Below are positions 1 through 7,527 of a stretch of DNA of 18,874 nucleotides, piece after piece (the first letter of the stretch is position 1; the number at the start of each line of letters is the position of its first letter). The stretch spans positions 1 to 18,874 of the forward strand of contig JBGARN010000093.1 in assembly GCA_044230205.1 (NCBI GenBank), in the 5' to 3' direction. The notes beneath the pieces are model-generated. The model had not been told where the DNA came from. It saw only the letters and a list, made by a program, of their open reading frames with translations, and searched no databases. A program made the position numbers and the translations under genes. The stretch is from JAEUTH01 sp044230205 (GTDB taxonomy: Bacteria; Bacteroidota; Bacteroidia; AKYH767-A; OLB10).

Positions 1-1
1 C

Positions 2-130
2 CTTGTTATTGCCTGTCAAACTATAAACCAGGCCCGAATGGTTGAATCCCATGTCAAGAAAATGAAAAGTAAAACCTATATTCAAAATTTAAAAAAATAT
101 CCCGAAATTATTCATCATCTCCTGCAATAA
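2..130 (+). CDS. C-terminal end of an unrecognised protein (5' truncated)
   Basis: An open frame enters from the left edge and ends at TAA 128-130, giving 42 residues. The piece begins LVIACQTINQ and ends in a basic, then hydrophobic tail (KKYPEIIHHLLQ). It has no motif I recognise, and it is too short to assign a family. The other forward frames close quickly here, and the codon use looks like that of the neighbouring genes, so a real gene end is plausible. A terminator-like hairpin follows about 85 bp downstream on the same strand, which fits the end of a transcription unit. Confidence 0.5.
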   Translation, partial: LVIACQTINQARMVESHVKKMKSKTYIQNLKKYPEIIHHLLQ

Positions 131-149
131 TTTAGTGACTGTTAATCAT

Positions 150-169
150 GCTCCGATAGCTATCGGAGC
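150..169. repeat. 20-bp perfect palindrome
   Basis: GCTCCGATAGCTATCGGAGC is its own reverse complement. It lies 20 bp after the stop of the partial upstream gene and abuts a tRNA T-arm-like stretch. Its core (CCGATAGCTATCGG) resembles the ATCGGGA-type short palindromes that I recall as scattered in Bacteroidota intergenic DNA. A related half-site, AGTTATCGGGAC, follows at about 184-195. It could be a dispersed repeat, a transcript hairpin or a protein-binding site; the sequence does not decide. Confidence 0.6.
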
Positions 170-292
170 TGGTTCGATCCCAGTAGTTATCGGGACAGGA
201 GGGTGAGCAAAATGCCGCATTGCTGCGGCTTTTTCTTTTTTACAAAAGTCAAGTTAAATATCCATAGGTTGCTACGCAGGCTGGTTCGAACC
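168..292 (+). repeat. Two tRNA T-arm-like fragments (direct repeat)
   Basis: GCTGGTTCGATCC at 168-180 and GCTGGTTCGAACC at 280-292 share their first ten bases. Both look like the T-loop half of a tRNA gene (GGTTCGAnNCC). Neither has an anticodon arm, a D-arm or a 5' acceptor strand at the correct distance, so no complete tRNA is present. They may be remnants left by integration or recombination at tRNA genes. The interval otherwise holds only the terminator-like hairpin. Confidence 0.35.
214..240 (+). terminator. Intrinsic terminator
   Basis: A 6-bp GC-rich stem (GCCGCA / TGCGGC) with a 4-nt TTGC loop occupies 214-229. It is followed by a T-rich run, TTTTTCTTTTT. This is a classic rho-independent form and would end transcription coming from the partial gene, or from whatever the T-arm remnants once belonged to, before the phosphatase gene at 390. 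Confidence 0.7.
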
Positions 293-389
293 TGAATATA
301 AAATTGACAAATGCATAGCAGGTTCTTTAATACTGTAGCTTTTTCTTTTCTTTGAAATTTACTGTAGGTGTCATTTAAATTCACTCCCA

Positions 390-1058
390 ATGAATACCCG
401 AGTAATAGCAATAGGCGATATTCACGGTTGCAGCAAGACGTTCAATAAGCTGCTATTCGATAACCTTCGCATTGAACTTACGGATGAAATTTATTGCCTT
501 GGAGATTATATTGATCGTGGTTTCGACAGTAAAGGGGTAGTAGATTTAATATTGAAACTACGAAGTGATGGTTTTCAAATTCACACACTGAGGGGCAACC
601 ACGAACAACTGATGATAGACTCACCACTTGATAGGGAAATTTTTCAAAATTGGTTCCTATTAGGTGGCAATCGTACCTTAAAAAGTTTTGGTGTTGAAAA
701 TTACACAGAGCTACAGCCCATTTACCGTAACTTTTTTGAGTCAACGCAATTATATATAGAGCATGAAAAGTTCATTTTTGTGCATGCAGGCCTGAATTTT
801 AATCGTTCAGATATTTTTGAGGATAAGGAAGCCATGTTGTGGATTCGAAGTATGAATGTTAATCTTCAAAAACTGGCAGGAAGGATTCTCATTCATGGGC
901 ATCATCCCAAACCGGTTTCAGAAATCATGAAGCAGGAAATAGCAGGAGAGATTAACATTGATGGAGGATGTGTATATAAACATAGTGAAACCTTAGGCAG
1001 CCTGGTTGCATTGAATTTAACTGAAGGAAAATATTCAGTTGAAAGAAACTGCGAGTAA
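390..1058 (+). CDS. PPP-family metallophosphatase (Ser/Thr phosphatase or ApaH-like)
   Basis: This 222-residue cytoplasmic protein carries the full metal-binding signature of the calcineurin-like PPP superfamily: GDIHG (9-13), GDYIDRG (38-44), GNHE (69-72), HAGL (132-135) and HGHHP (169-173), ending in IDGGCVY (190-196). These supply the Asp/His/Asn ligands of a two-metal centre that hydrolyses phosphoesters. The length suits small bacterial PPP enzymes, which include protein Ser/Thr phosphatases and diadenosine tetraphosphatases; the substrate cannot be told from sequence. The ATG at 390 places GDIHG ten residues from the N-terminus, as is usual, so the start is secure. A terminator separates it from the upstream gene, and a 97-bp gap separates it from the kinase downstream, so it is probably a single-gene unit. 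Confidence 0.9.
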   Translation: MNTRVIAIGDIHGCSKTFNKLLFDNLRIELTDEIYCLGDYIDRGFDSKGVVDLILKLRSDGFQIHTLRGNHEQLMIDSPLDREIFQNWFLLGGNRTLKSFGVENYTELQPIYRNFFESTQLYIEHEKFIFVHAGLNFNRSDIFEDKEAMLWIRSMNVNLQKLAGRILIHGHHPKPVSEIMKQEIAGEINIDGGCVYKHSETLGSLVALNLTEGKYSVERNCE

Positions 1059-1082
1059 CCCGGGTGTATAGAACAGGCTCAA

Positions 1083-1117
1083 TTTGTTAGCATATCAACC
1101 ACACTTTTATAAATTCG
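1083..1117 (+). promoter_or_regulatory. Possible Bacteroidota-type promoter for the sugar kinase
   Basis: TTTG at 1083-1086 is followed after 23 nt by TAaaTTCG at 1110-1117, which differs from the Bacteroidota -7 consensus TAnnTTTG at one base. The spacing is slightly above the usual 19-21 nt. It sits about 40 bp before the ATG at 1156, a sensible place for a promoter. It is a weak call. Confidence 0.3.
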
Positions 1118-1155
1118 CACCGCTTTTAAACCATTATATTTAAATTCCTTGTAAT

Positions 1156-2076
1156 ATGAGTCTTTTAGTTGTGGGTACTGTTGCTTTCGATGCTCTTGAA
1201 ACACCGTTCGGAAAAGTTGACAAAATAGTAGGTGGTGCTGCTACCTATGCATCGTTGGCGGCTTCTTATTTTACCAGAAAAATTTCCATTGTTTCAGTAG
1301 TTGGGGATGATTTTCCCGGTGCATTTATTAAGGAGCTGAACAACCACAACATCAATACCGAAGGATTGCAGATAAAAAAAGGTCAAAATTCATTCTTCTG
1401 GAGTGGGCGTTATCATAATGACATGAATACCCGTGATACGCTCGACACTCAATTAAATGTGCTTGCTGATTTCGATCCTGTTGTTCCCGAAAATTTCAGG
1501 GCGCCCGAATTTTTAATGTTGGGCAACCTTATGCCGCAACTTCAAAAGAAAGTGCTTGATCAAATGACTAAGCGACCAAAGCTGGTGGTAATGGATACCA
1601 TGAATTTTTGGATGGACACACAATGGGATGCCTTGATGGATGTAATTCCGAATGTGGATGTGCTCAGTATTAATGATGAAGAGGCACGTCAAATGGCAAA
1701 GGAATTTTCATTGCGCAAAGCGGCTAATAAGATTTTGCAAACCGGCATAAAGTTTCTGATTATAAAAAAGGGCGAGCACGGTGCTTTGCTGTTTAATAAT
1801 TCAGGTGATGTTTTCTTTGCCCCGGCTTTACCCCTGGAAGATGTGTTTGACCCTACAGGCGCTGGCGATACTTTTGCTGGGGGCTTTATCGGTTACCTTG
1901 CACGTACCGGTGATATATCTTTTGATAATATGAAACGAGCCATTATTCATGGTTCGGCCATGGCATCATTTACAGTTGAAAAATTTGGTACTGAAAAAAT
2001 TGTAAATCTTGAGAAAAAGGAAATAGACTCTCGTGTGCAGGAGTTTTTCAAATTGGTGAGCTTTAGTATAAATTAA
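1156..2076 (+). CDS. PfkB-family sugar/nucleoside kinase
   Basis: This 306-residue protein is a full-length PfkB (ribokinase-like) kinase. The N-terminal substrate-binding Gly pair lies in VGGAATYAS (25-33). The C-terminal signature DPTGAGDTFAGG (232-243) holds the anion hole and the catalytic base Asp238. NDEE at 173-176 is the family's Asp/Glu region that helps bind Mg and ATP. Enzymes of this group transfer the ATP gamma-phosphate to a hydroxymethyl group of a sugar or nucleoside. No neighbouring sugar pathway gene points to the substrate, so ribokinase, adenosine kinase or another specificity remain open. The start at 1156 gives the normal N-terminal strand (SLLVVGTVAFD). It is cytoplasmic and separated from cysS by 264 bp. 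Confidence 0.9.
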   Translation: MSLLVVGTVAFDALETPFGKVDKIVGGAATYASLAASYFTRKISIVSVVGDDFPGAFIKELNNHNINTEGLQIKKGQNSFFWSGRYHNDMNTRDTLDTQLNVLADFDPVVPENFRAPEFLMLGNLMPQLQKKVLDQMTKRPKLVVMDTMNFWMDTQWDALMDVIPNVDVLSINDEEARQMAKEFSLRKAANKILQTGIKFLIIKKGEHGALLFNNSGDVFFAPALPLEDVFDPTGAGDTFAGGFIGYLARTGDISFDNMKRAIIHGSAMASFTVEKFGTEKIVNLEKKEIDSRVQEFFKLVSFSIN

Positions 2077-2340
2077 GATTAGTTACAGTTCTAAAGCTTT
2101 TATTTTTATTTTTGGCAAATGCGGTTTAAAATAAATATCAGGACTTTTTCCAATGTGTTTAACTACAATATTGCGGTTAATTACTGTCCTGTAACTTTTC
2201 AATATTATAAATCGCAGCTTTGTTACTGATTGTATAAAATTACTTTAAGTATTTAACTTTTATTTGTTATTCGGTTTTATACCTGCGAATCAACAGGAAA
2301 CTCACATTTACATTTTATAATCAATAATCAAATTCCGCTC

Positions 2341-3804
2341 ATGAATCACCCTCTGTACATATACAATACACTCACACGCGAAAAAGAAAATTTTATTCCA
2401 ATCAATTCACCACATGTTGGTATTTACGTTTGCGGGCCAACTCTTTATAGTCATGCACATTTAGGTAACTGCCGAACTTTTTTGTCATTTGATATAGTTT
2501 ATCGTTACCTGCTTCACCTGGGATACAAGGTGCGTTATGTACGAAACATTACCGATGTAGGTCATTTAGAAAGTGATGGTGATGAAGGTGAAGACAAAAT
2601 AGGTAAGCGCGCCCGGCTTGAAAAGCTTGAACCGATGGAAATAGTTCAGCTGTACAAAGTTGATTTTCATAATGTGTTGCAGCAGTTTAATTTTTTGCCC
2701 CCAAGTATTGAACCTACTGCATCAGGTCACATCATTGAACAAATTGAAATGACCCAAAGAATTATTGATAACGGGTTTGGGTATGTAGTGGATGGCACAG
2801 TTTATTTTGATGTTGAAAAATATGCTGCTTCCTATCCTTATACTGAATTAAGTGGCCGTAAGCTGGAAGATCTTTTTGAAAACACGCGCGACCTTGACGG
2901 CCAGGATGAAAAGAAAGGCAGGTTGGATTTTGCATTGTGGAAAAAAGCAAAACCCGAACATATTATGCGCTGGCCAAGCCCGTGGGGCGAGGGATTTCCG
3001 GGTTGGCACATCGAGTGTTCAGCCATGAGCAGCAAATACCTGGGAGAGGAATTTGATATACATGGTGGAGGAATGGATTTAATTCCAACACATCATACCA
3101 ATGAAATTGCACAGCATGTTGCTTGCCATCATCATTCGCCATGCAAAATATGGATGCATACCAATATGCTTACTGTTAACGGACAAAAAATGTCGAAGTC
3201 GCTGGGAAATTCATTTTTGCCACAGCAACTTTTTGAAGGATCGCACCCTTTGCTTGAAAAAGGCTATTCACCTATGACTGTAAGATTCTTTATGTTGCAG
3301 GCACATTATCGCAGCACATTGGATTTTTCAAATGTTGCCTTACAGGCATCTGAAAAAGGACTTCAACGCATGATGAATGCCATGCAGCTGTTACCCGAAC
3401 TTAAAACATCTGAATCTTCTTCTTTTAATTTTGAAGAATTGAAAGAAAATGTATATAGCGCATTGAATGACGATTTTAATACTCCGCTCGCAATTGGAGG
3501 TTTATTTGAAGGTGTGCGTTTGATTAATTCGATTAAAGACGGAACAGAAAAAATTAGTATTAATGATAAGGAAAATCTTCATAAGCTTTTTAATGAAATA
3601 GTGCTGGATGTGTTAGGTCTTAAAGAAGAAAATGCAGGCGACAGCGATAAAGTGGATGGCCTGATGGATTTAATAATTTTAATAAGAGGTGAGGCTCGTA
3701 GTAAAAAAGATTTTGCAACTTCAGATAAAATCAGGGATGAGCTTGCAAAGCTTGGTATTAAAATAAAGGATGAAAAAGGTGGCGTTAGTTGGGTAAAAGA
3801 GTAA
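2341..3804 (+). CDS. cysS: Cysteinyl-tRNA synthetase
   Basis: Charges tRNA-Cys with cysteine through a cysteinyl-adenylate, an essential step of translation. The 487-residue length fits the bacterial class I enzyme. The ATP-binding HIGH motif appears as HAHLGN (38-43) and the KMSKS loop is intact (283-287). Zn ligands that select the cysteine thiol are C31 in CGPT, C226 in GWHIECSAMS, H251 and E255; the 25- and 4-residue spacings of the last three equal those of the E. coli enzyme. The C-terminal tRNA-binding helical domain includes the usual ARSKKDFATSDKIRDEL stretch. The gene is preceded by 264 bp without another gene, and the lipoprotein gene follows closely, so the two may be co-transcribed. 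Confidence 0.97.
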   Translation: MNHPLYIYNTLTREKENFIPINSPHVGIYVCGPTLYSHAHLGNCRTFLSFDIVYRYLLHLGYKVRYVRNITDVGHLESDGDEGEDKIGKRARLEKLEPMEIVQLYKVDFHNVLQQFNFLPPSIEPTASGHIIEQIEMTQRIIDNGFGYVVDGTVYFDVEKYAASYPYTELSGRKLEDLFENTRDLDGQDEKKGRLDFALWKKAKPEHIMRWPSPWGEGFPGWHIECSAMSSKYLGEEFDIHGGGMDLIPTHHTNEIAQHVACHHHSPCKIWMHTNMLTVNGQKMSKSLGNSFLPQQLFEGSHPLLEKGYSPMTVRFFMLQAHYRSTLDFSNVALQASEKGLQRMMNAMQLLPELKTSESSSFNFEELKENVYSALNDDFNTPLAIGGLFEGVRLINSIKDGTEKISINDKENLHKLFNEIVLDVLGLKEENAGDSDKVDGLMDLIILIRGEARSKKDFATSDKIRDELAKLGIKIKDEKGGVSWVKE

Positions 3805-3865
3805 ACCAGTTTTAGATATTAGTGTATTAATGTCATCATTTGTTGAAATAGTTCAAGAGAGAATT

Positions 3866-4864
3866 ATGAAAATCAAATTATTGTTTTCGTTTTTATGTTG
3901 TTTCATTATTTGCTCCTGCAGCAATCCTTCAGGCAATACTCCTCCTTCCTCTGATACACAAACTACTGCTAGCAAGCCGCAGATAGTTGTTCCTCAGTTT
4001 AACCAGGATTCGGCATATGCTTTTTTAAAAGCCCAGGTTGATTTTGGTCCGCGCATACCGGGATCAAAATCGCATGAACAATGTGCAGATTATCTTGCAG
4101 AAAAAATGAAGGCCTATACGCCAAACGTTACAGTTCAAACCGGAATTGCAAAAACATTTGACGGGAAAGCGTTGACTATAAAAAATATCATTTCTGAATT
4201 TAATCCTCAGCTTGGCAATCGTATTCTTTTATGTGCACACTGGGATACACGACCATGGGCTGATGCTGATTCGATAGATAAATACAAGCCGTTTGACGGA
4301 GCTGATGATGGTGCAAGCGGTGTAGCTGTGTTGCTGGAAATTGCAAGGCAATTAAGTATTGCAAAACCTGACATCGGTGTTGATATTATCTTTTTTGATT
4401 TGGAAGATTACGGGCAGGAGCAGGATGATAATCGTTACCCTAAGCAACAAAACACCTGGTGTTTGGGAACACAATACTGGGCGAATAATCTGCATAAACA
4501 GGGATATACAGCACAATACGGAATTTTATTAGATATGGTTGGCGGCAGGAATGCGGTATTCCCTAAAGAAGGCACAGGAATGCAATATGCACCTGAAGTT
4601 GTAGAAAAGATTTGGTCACTTGCACAATCATTGGGTTATTCCAACTTCATTAACAATCAAACGAATCCAACCATGGATGATCATTATTATGTGAATACCA
4701 TAGCCAATATACCCTGTATCGATATTGTACATTATGATGTGGGCAGAAGTAGCTATGCTTTATGGCATCACACGCAAGCTGATAACTTAACGGTAATTGA
4801 TCCGGTTACTTTAAAAACTGTTGGCCAGGTGCTGATGCATTTGCTTTTTTCAGGAAGCGCTTAA
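3866..4864 (+). CDS. Lipoprotein glutaminyl-peptide cyclotransferase (type II, M28 fold)
   Basis: Predicted to convert N-terminal Gln of exported proteins to pyroglutamate. I chose the ATG at 3866 over the in-frame ATG at 3830 because it begins a normal lipoprotein signal peptide: MKIKLLF, a hydrophobic core, then lipobox I-C-S-C with the lipidated Cys at residue 18 (332 residues in all). Numbered from 3866, the M28/QC landmarks are AHWDTRPWAD (124-133), the metal-binding GADDGASG (145-152), FFDLEDYG (176-183, with putative catalytic Glu180) and WHHTQADN (300-307, with a metal-binding His). The HWDTRPWAD and WHHTxADN strings are typical of QC rather than of M28 aminopeptidases. The second acidic residue after the catalytic Glu is Asp where mammalian QC has Glu. 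It probably faces the periplasm. An aminopeptidase remains the alternative. Confidence 0.82.
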   Translation: MKIKLLFSFLCCFIICSCSNPSGNTPPSSDTQTTASKPQIVVPQFNQDSAYAFLKAQVDFGPRIPGSKSHEQCADYLAEKMKAYTPNVTVQTGIAKTFDGKALTIKNIISEFNPQLGNRILLCAHWDTRPWADADSIDKYKPFDGADDGASGVAVLLEIARQLSIAKPDIGVDIIFFDLEDYGQEQDDNRYPKQQNTWCLGTQYWANNLHKQGYTAQYGILLDMVGGRNAVFPKEGTGMQYAPEVVEKIWSLAQSLGYSNFINNQTNPTMDDHYYVNTIANIPCIDIVHYDVGRSSYALWHHTQADNLTVIDPVTLKTVGQVLMHLLFSGSA

Positions 4865-4875
4865 ACCAAACAGCT

Positions 4876-5544
4876 TTAATTAATGTCTTTAAGTTTTTGA
4901 TTGATAACCTGCAGTAGTGAATCCTGGGTGGCCATTTGCATTTTCAACTGCTCGATTGCGGTACTGTCGCGGGTTATATCCTGACGTGCGGTAGCAATTT
5001 TAGTTTCGTAAAGCGTAATGTTTTTGGTGTTGGTATCAACAATTTTCTGCAGTGATTTCAGATTCTCACGATTCTTATTTTGCACCTCATTGGCAGCTTC
5101 TATTTCTTCTGCAACCAATTTCTTTTTAAAGTTAACTGCAAAATTATACATCAGTTTTTTTACAGCATTATCAGCCGAAGGGTCCGTATTTGACGAAATA
5201 AATGAACCGGGTTTTGCAAAAGCAGCTGTAATTCGAATAGCATCAGCATTTTTAAAAATTTTGGCATAAACTTTCAAAGGCTCTGTGCCAACAGCAGCAA
5301 TTTTTACATTCTCAAATATTACCTGGTTTTTCAAATCTCGCGAAGAGGTGCTCTTTCCATTGTATTCCCGTATGAAATTATTCCATTCTTTTTCAGCCTT
5401 CTTTGGGTCAACATTTTCAATAAATACTGAATAAGCAGGATTAGAGCCTCCGCCAATACTTTCAGTTACCTCTGTTATCTGTGTTTTTTGCGCATATGCC
5501 AGGTTAGCTCCAATTATAAGAAGCATAAACAGCATTTTTTTCAT
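4876..5544 (-). CDS. Secreted coiled-coil protein of unknown function
   Basis: No family recognised. I prefer the start at 5544 (222 residues), which opens a standard signal peptide, MKKMLFMLLIIGANLAYA, with predicted cleavage before Gln; an in-frame ATG at 5562 would add six residues. The mature N-terminal half is mixed alpha/beta (it contains YSVFIENVDPKKAEKEWNNF and PLKVYAKIF) and looks globular. From about residue 145 onward it is a long charged heptad-like helix (ENLKSLQKIVDT, then EQLKMQMATQDSLLQVINQKL), probably a coiled coil for oligomerisation or cell-wall contact. It is the last gene of the pdxJ-SPOR unit and converges on the cyclase gene with 11 bp between stops. A periplasmic envelope role is likely but unproven. 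Confidence 0.75.
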   Translation of the reverse strand: MKKMLFMLLIIGANLAYAQKTQITEVTESIGGGSNPAYSVFIENVDPKKAEKEWNNFIREYNGKSTSSRDLKNQVIFENVKIAAVGTEPLKVYAKIFKNADAIRITAAFAKPGSFISSNTDPSADNAVKKLMYNFAVNFKKKLVAEEIEAANEVQNKNRENLKSLQKIVDTNTKNITLYETKIATARQDITRDSTAIEQLKMQMATQDSLLQVINQKLKDIN

Positions 5545-5579
5545 AGTGTTAATTGATAGCATAGGATTAGTGCTGTAGA

Positions 5580-5969
5580 TTAATTGATTTCAGGCAGCTT
5601 AACGTCATCTTTAACAATAAAAGCCACCTCATAAGTATCTTTAATAGTATCAAGTATCTTTATGGCTTCAAGCCGCGTTTTACAATCTCCCACACGAACT
5701 TTAAAATTGGGCTGCTGATAAAGCAGGTATGCTGCTATATCCGGAAATTTTTGATTAAAATCGTTTTTTATTTCTGTTGCCTGGTCGCGTTTAGCCCCAA
5801 AATATATTTGCACACGGTAACCGGGCATTGATGCTTTTTTCTGGTTTTGCGCAATGTGTTTATTAACCAGTTCAGTAATCTGGGTTTCGCTATTAGATGT
5901 TTGTGCAAATAATCCATCGTGCACTATTACTAATGCAAATACCGAAAGTAACTTAAAGATATTAATCAT
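5580..5969 (-). CDS. Secreted SPOR-domain protein
   Basis: A 129-residue exported protein. Residues 1-22 form a signal peptide (hydrophobic core LLSVFALVIV) ending LFA, with predicted cleavage before Gln23. From about residue 48 it matches the SPOR pattern: GYRVQIYFG, a helix with DQATEIKNDF, then FKVRVGDC and an R-EAIKIL helix. SPOR domains bind peptidoglycan, often glycan strands stripped of stem peptides at division sites. The domain fills almost the whole mature protein, with no membrane anchor. It starts 1 nt after the pdxJ stop and is certainly in the same operon; a secreted coiled-coil gene follows. A periplasmic peptidoglycan-binding role is the family expectation. Confidence 0.82.
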   Translation of the reverse strand: MINIFKLLSVFALVIVHDGLFAQTSNSETQITELVNKHIAQNQKKASMPGYRVQIYFGAKRDQATEIKNDFNQKFPDIAAYLLYQQPNFKVRVGDCKTRLEAIKILDTIKDTYEVAFIVKDDVKLPEIN

Positions 5970-5970
5970 T

Positions 5971-6696
5971 TTAAATGGAGTTATTCAACAATCGTTTATA
6001 CATTTTCACAGTATTATCTAACCCAAAATACAGTGCATCACTAATAAGAGCATGTCCAATTGAAACTTCGAGTAAGTCTGGAATATGTTCTGCAAAATAT
6101 TTCAAATTTTCGAGACTAAGATCATGCCCTGCATTGATGCCAAGTTTATTTGCAGTGGCTGCCTGAGCAGCGACAATGTATGGCTGGATAGCAGAACTGG
6201 CATTAACAGCATAATTACTGGCATAGGCTTCGGTGTATAATTCAATACGGTCAGCACCAGTTTTTGCGGCATTTTCAATCTGCCTGGTATCAGGATTCAT
6301 AAAAAGCGACACCCGGAGTTGTTTTGTTTTTAATTGACTGATTATGTCTTTCAGAAACCCGGCATATTCTATTGTGTCCCAGCCATTGTTAGAAGTAAGT
6401 ACATCAGGGGGGTCGGGTACAAGGGTTACCTGGTCTGGGCAAATCTGTAACATCATAGCTACAAATTCCTCCGAAGGGTAGCCCTCAACATTCAGTTCAG
6501 TGGTAATTACTTTTTTTAGTTCATATACATCTGCTTTTTTGATATGGCGTTCGTCAGGTCTGGGGTGCACCGTTATTCCCTCAGCTCCAAATCGTTCTAT
6601 TGCCAATGCTGCTTTAATTACATCAGGAGTATTATGGCCTCGGGCATTCCGAAGTGTAGCAATTTTATTGACGTTTACAGATAACCGAGCATTCAT
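5971..6696 (-). CDS. pdxJ: Pyridoxine 5'-phosphate synthase
   Basis: Catalyses ring closure of 1-deoxy-D-xylulose 5-phosphate with 3-amino-2-oxopropyl phosphate to pyridoxine 5'-phosphate, the last ring-forming step of the DXP-dependent vitamin B6 pathway. The 241-residue TIM-barrel length is normal. Diagnostic segments are LSVNVNKIATLRNARG (5-20), TVHPRPDERHI (42-52), NVEGYPS (69-75), TLVPDP (91-96), the GADRIELYT strand (147-155), INAGHDLSLEN (187-197) and EVSIGHALISDA (210-221). The catalytic His44, Glu71 and His191 correspond to E. coli His45, Glu72 and His193. It leads a minus-strand unit with two envelope genes and is divergent from the CBS-protein gene; the 161-bp gap must hold both promoters. 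The pdxJ-CBS-nadK clustering is common in Bacteroidota. Confidence 0.96.
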   Translation of the reverse strand: MNARLSVNVNKIATLRNARGHNTPDVIKAALAIERFGAEGITVHPRPDERHIKKADVYELKKVITTELNVEGYPSEEFVAMMLQICPDQVTLVPDPPDVLTSNNGWDTIEYAGFLKDIISQLKTKQLRVSLFMNPDTRQIENAAKTGADRIELYTEAYASNYAVNASSAIQPYIVAAQAATANKLGINAGHDLSLENLKYFAEHIPDLLEVSIGHALISDALYFGLDNTVKMYKRLLNNSI

Positions 6697-6815
6697 GGCT
6701 TTAGGTTTTGAAGTAATAAAGGCAGGTAAAAATAATGCTATTCGCCATAAAAATTAAAAACATCACTATTGTGTATAATTTCTTTTCCCAAAGTGCCGTT
6801 GTACTTTCAAAATAG

Positions 6816-6823
6816 TATGTTTG
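6816..6823 (+). promoter_or_regulatory. Bacteroidota -7 element ahead of the CBS-protein gene
   Basis: TATGTTTG matches the TAnnTTTG -7 consensus exactly, 34 bp before the ATG at 6858, which leaves room for a short leader. I find no good TTTG element 19-21 nt upstream (only TTG at 6799-6801, 14 nt away), so the promoter is incomplete or weak. It lies in the gap shared with divergent pdxJ. Confidence 0.4.
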
Positions 6824-6857
6824 TCAAAAGTTTTTAACTAACGCACTTATTTTTCGC

Positions 6858-7517
6858 ATGGTTGTTGGTCAGTTAATTAAAGATTCCATCCCCCCCCTTC
6901 GTATCAGTGATACCGGTGAGCGTGCAATTGCATGGATGGATGTGTTCCAGGTTGATCAGTTGCCGTTACTGCACGGTAAAAATTACTTAGGGCTTATTAG
7001 CCGTATTGCGCTGCAGGAGCAAATATTAACCAATAAAATAAGCACGTATGAACTGGAATTACCGCATCCTTACGTAATTATTACACAGCATATTTATGAT
7101 GCATTTGCCTTTTCAGCCAACCATGAGTACACCGTTATTCCGGTGCTTGATGAACAAAATAAATATGCCGGTTTAATTACTGCAATTGATTTGATAGCCG
7201 GGTTTGTGGAAATGAAATCATTAAATGAACAAGGAAGCATAATTGTAATTGAAACAAGGCTTAAGGATTTCCAGCTTTCACATATAGTACAAGTAGTTGA
7301 ATCAAATGAAGCAAAAGTGGTTAATGCCGATGTGCATATTGATGCAGATAAAGACGTAGCCGAGGTTACTCTTAAAATCAACCGTGTTGATTTAACAAGG
7401 GTTCAAGCGGCTTTCTTCCGTTACAACTATATCGTAAAAGCAATTTATCATCAGGTTGAAAATAACGATGATCTGCAAAGCAGATTCGATTCACTGATGA
7501 ATTATCTCAATATCTGA
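6858..7517 (+). CDS. CBS-pair domain protein
   Basis: A 219-residue soluble protein. Residues about 3-118 form a tandem CBS pair (SDTGERAIAWMDVFQVDQLPLL, then HEYTVIPVLDEQNKYAGLITAIDL), a fold that senses adenine nucleotides such as AMP, ATP or SAM. The C-terminal part (about 127-205) includes SIIVIETRLKDFQLSHIVQVVE and a second beta-alpha-beta unit, resembling an ACT-like small-molecule module. There is no catalytic domain, so a regulatory or sensor role is likely. It begins a plus-strand unit with the outer-membrane barrel gene 10 bp downstream. This protein type commonly sits beside pdxJ, nadK and porG in Bacteroidota. A run of eight C at 6890-6897 falls within the first 14 codons. Confidence 0.85.
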   Translation: MVVGQLIKDSIPPLRISDTGERAIAWMDVFQVDQLPLLHGKNYLGLISRIALQEQILTNKISTYELELPHPYVIITQHIYDAFAFSANHEYTVIPVLDEQNKYAGLITAIDLIAGFVEMKSLNEQGSIIVIETRLKDFQLSHIVQVVESNEAKVVNADVHIDADKDVAEVTLKINRVDLTRVQAAFFRYNYIVKAIYHQVENNDDLQSRFDSLMNYLNI

Positions 7518-7527
7518 TTTTTGCCTG

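Noticed and set aside
150..200. A complete tRNA gene
   Set aside because: Only a T-arm-like half is present; no anticodon arm, D-arm or matching 5' acceptor strand lies at tRNA distance.
2107..2114. TATTTTTG as a cysS promoter
   Set aside because: The -7 element matches, but there is no TTTG 19-21 nt upstream and it lies 227 bp before the start codon in a T-rich stretch.
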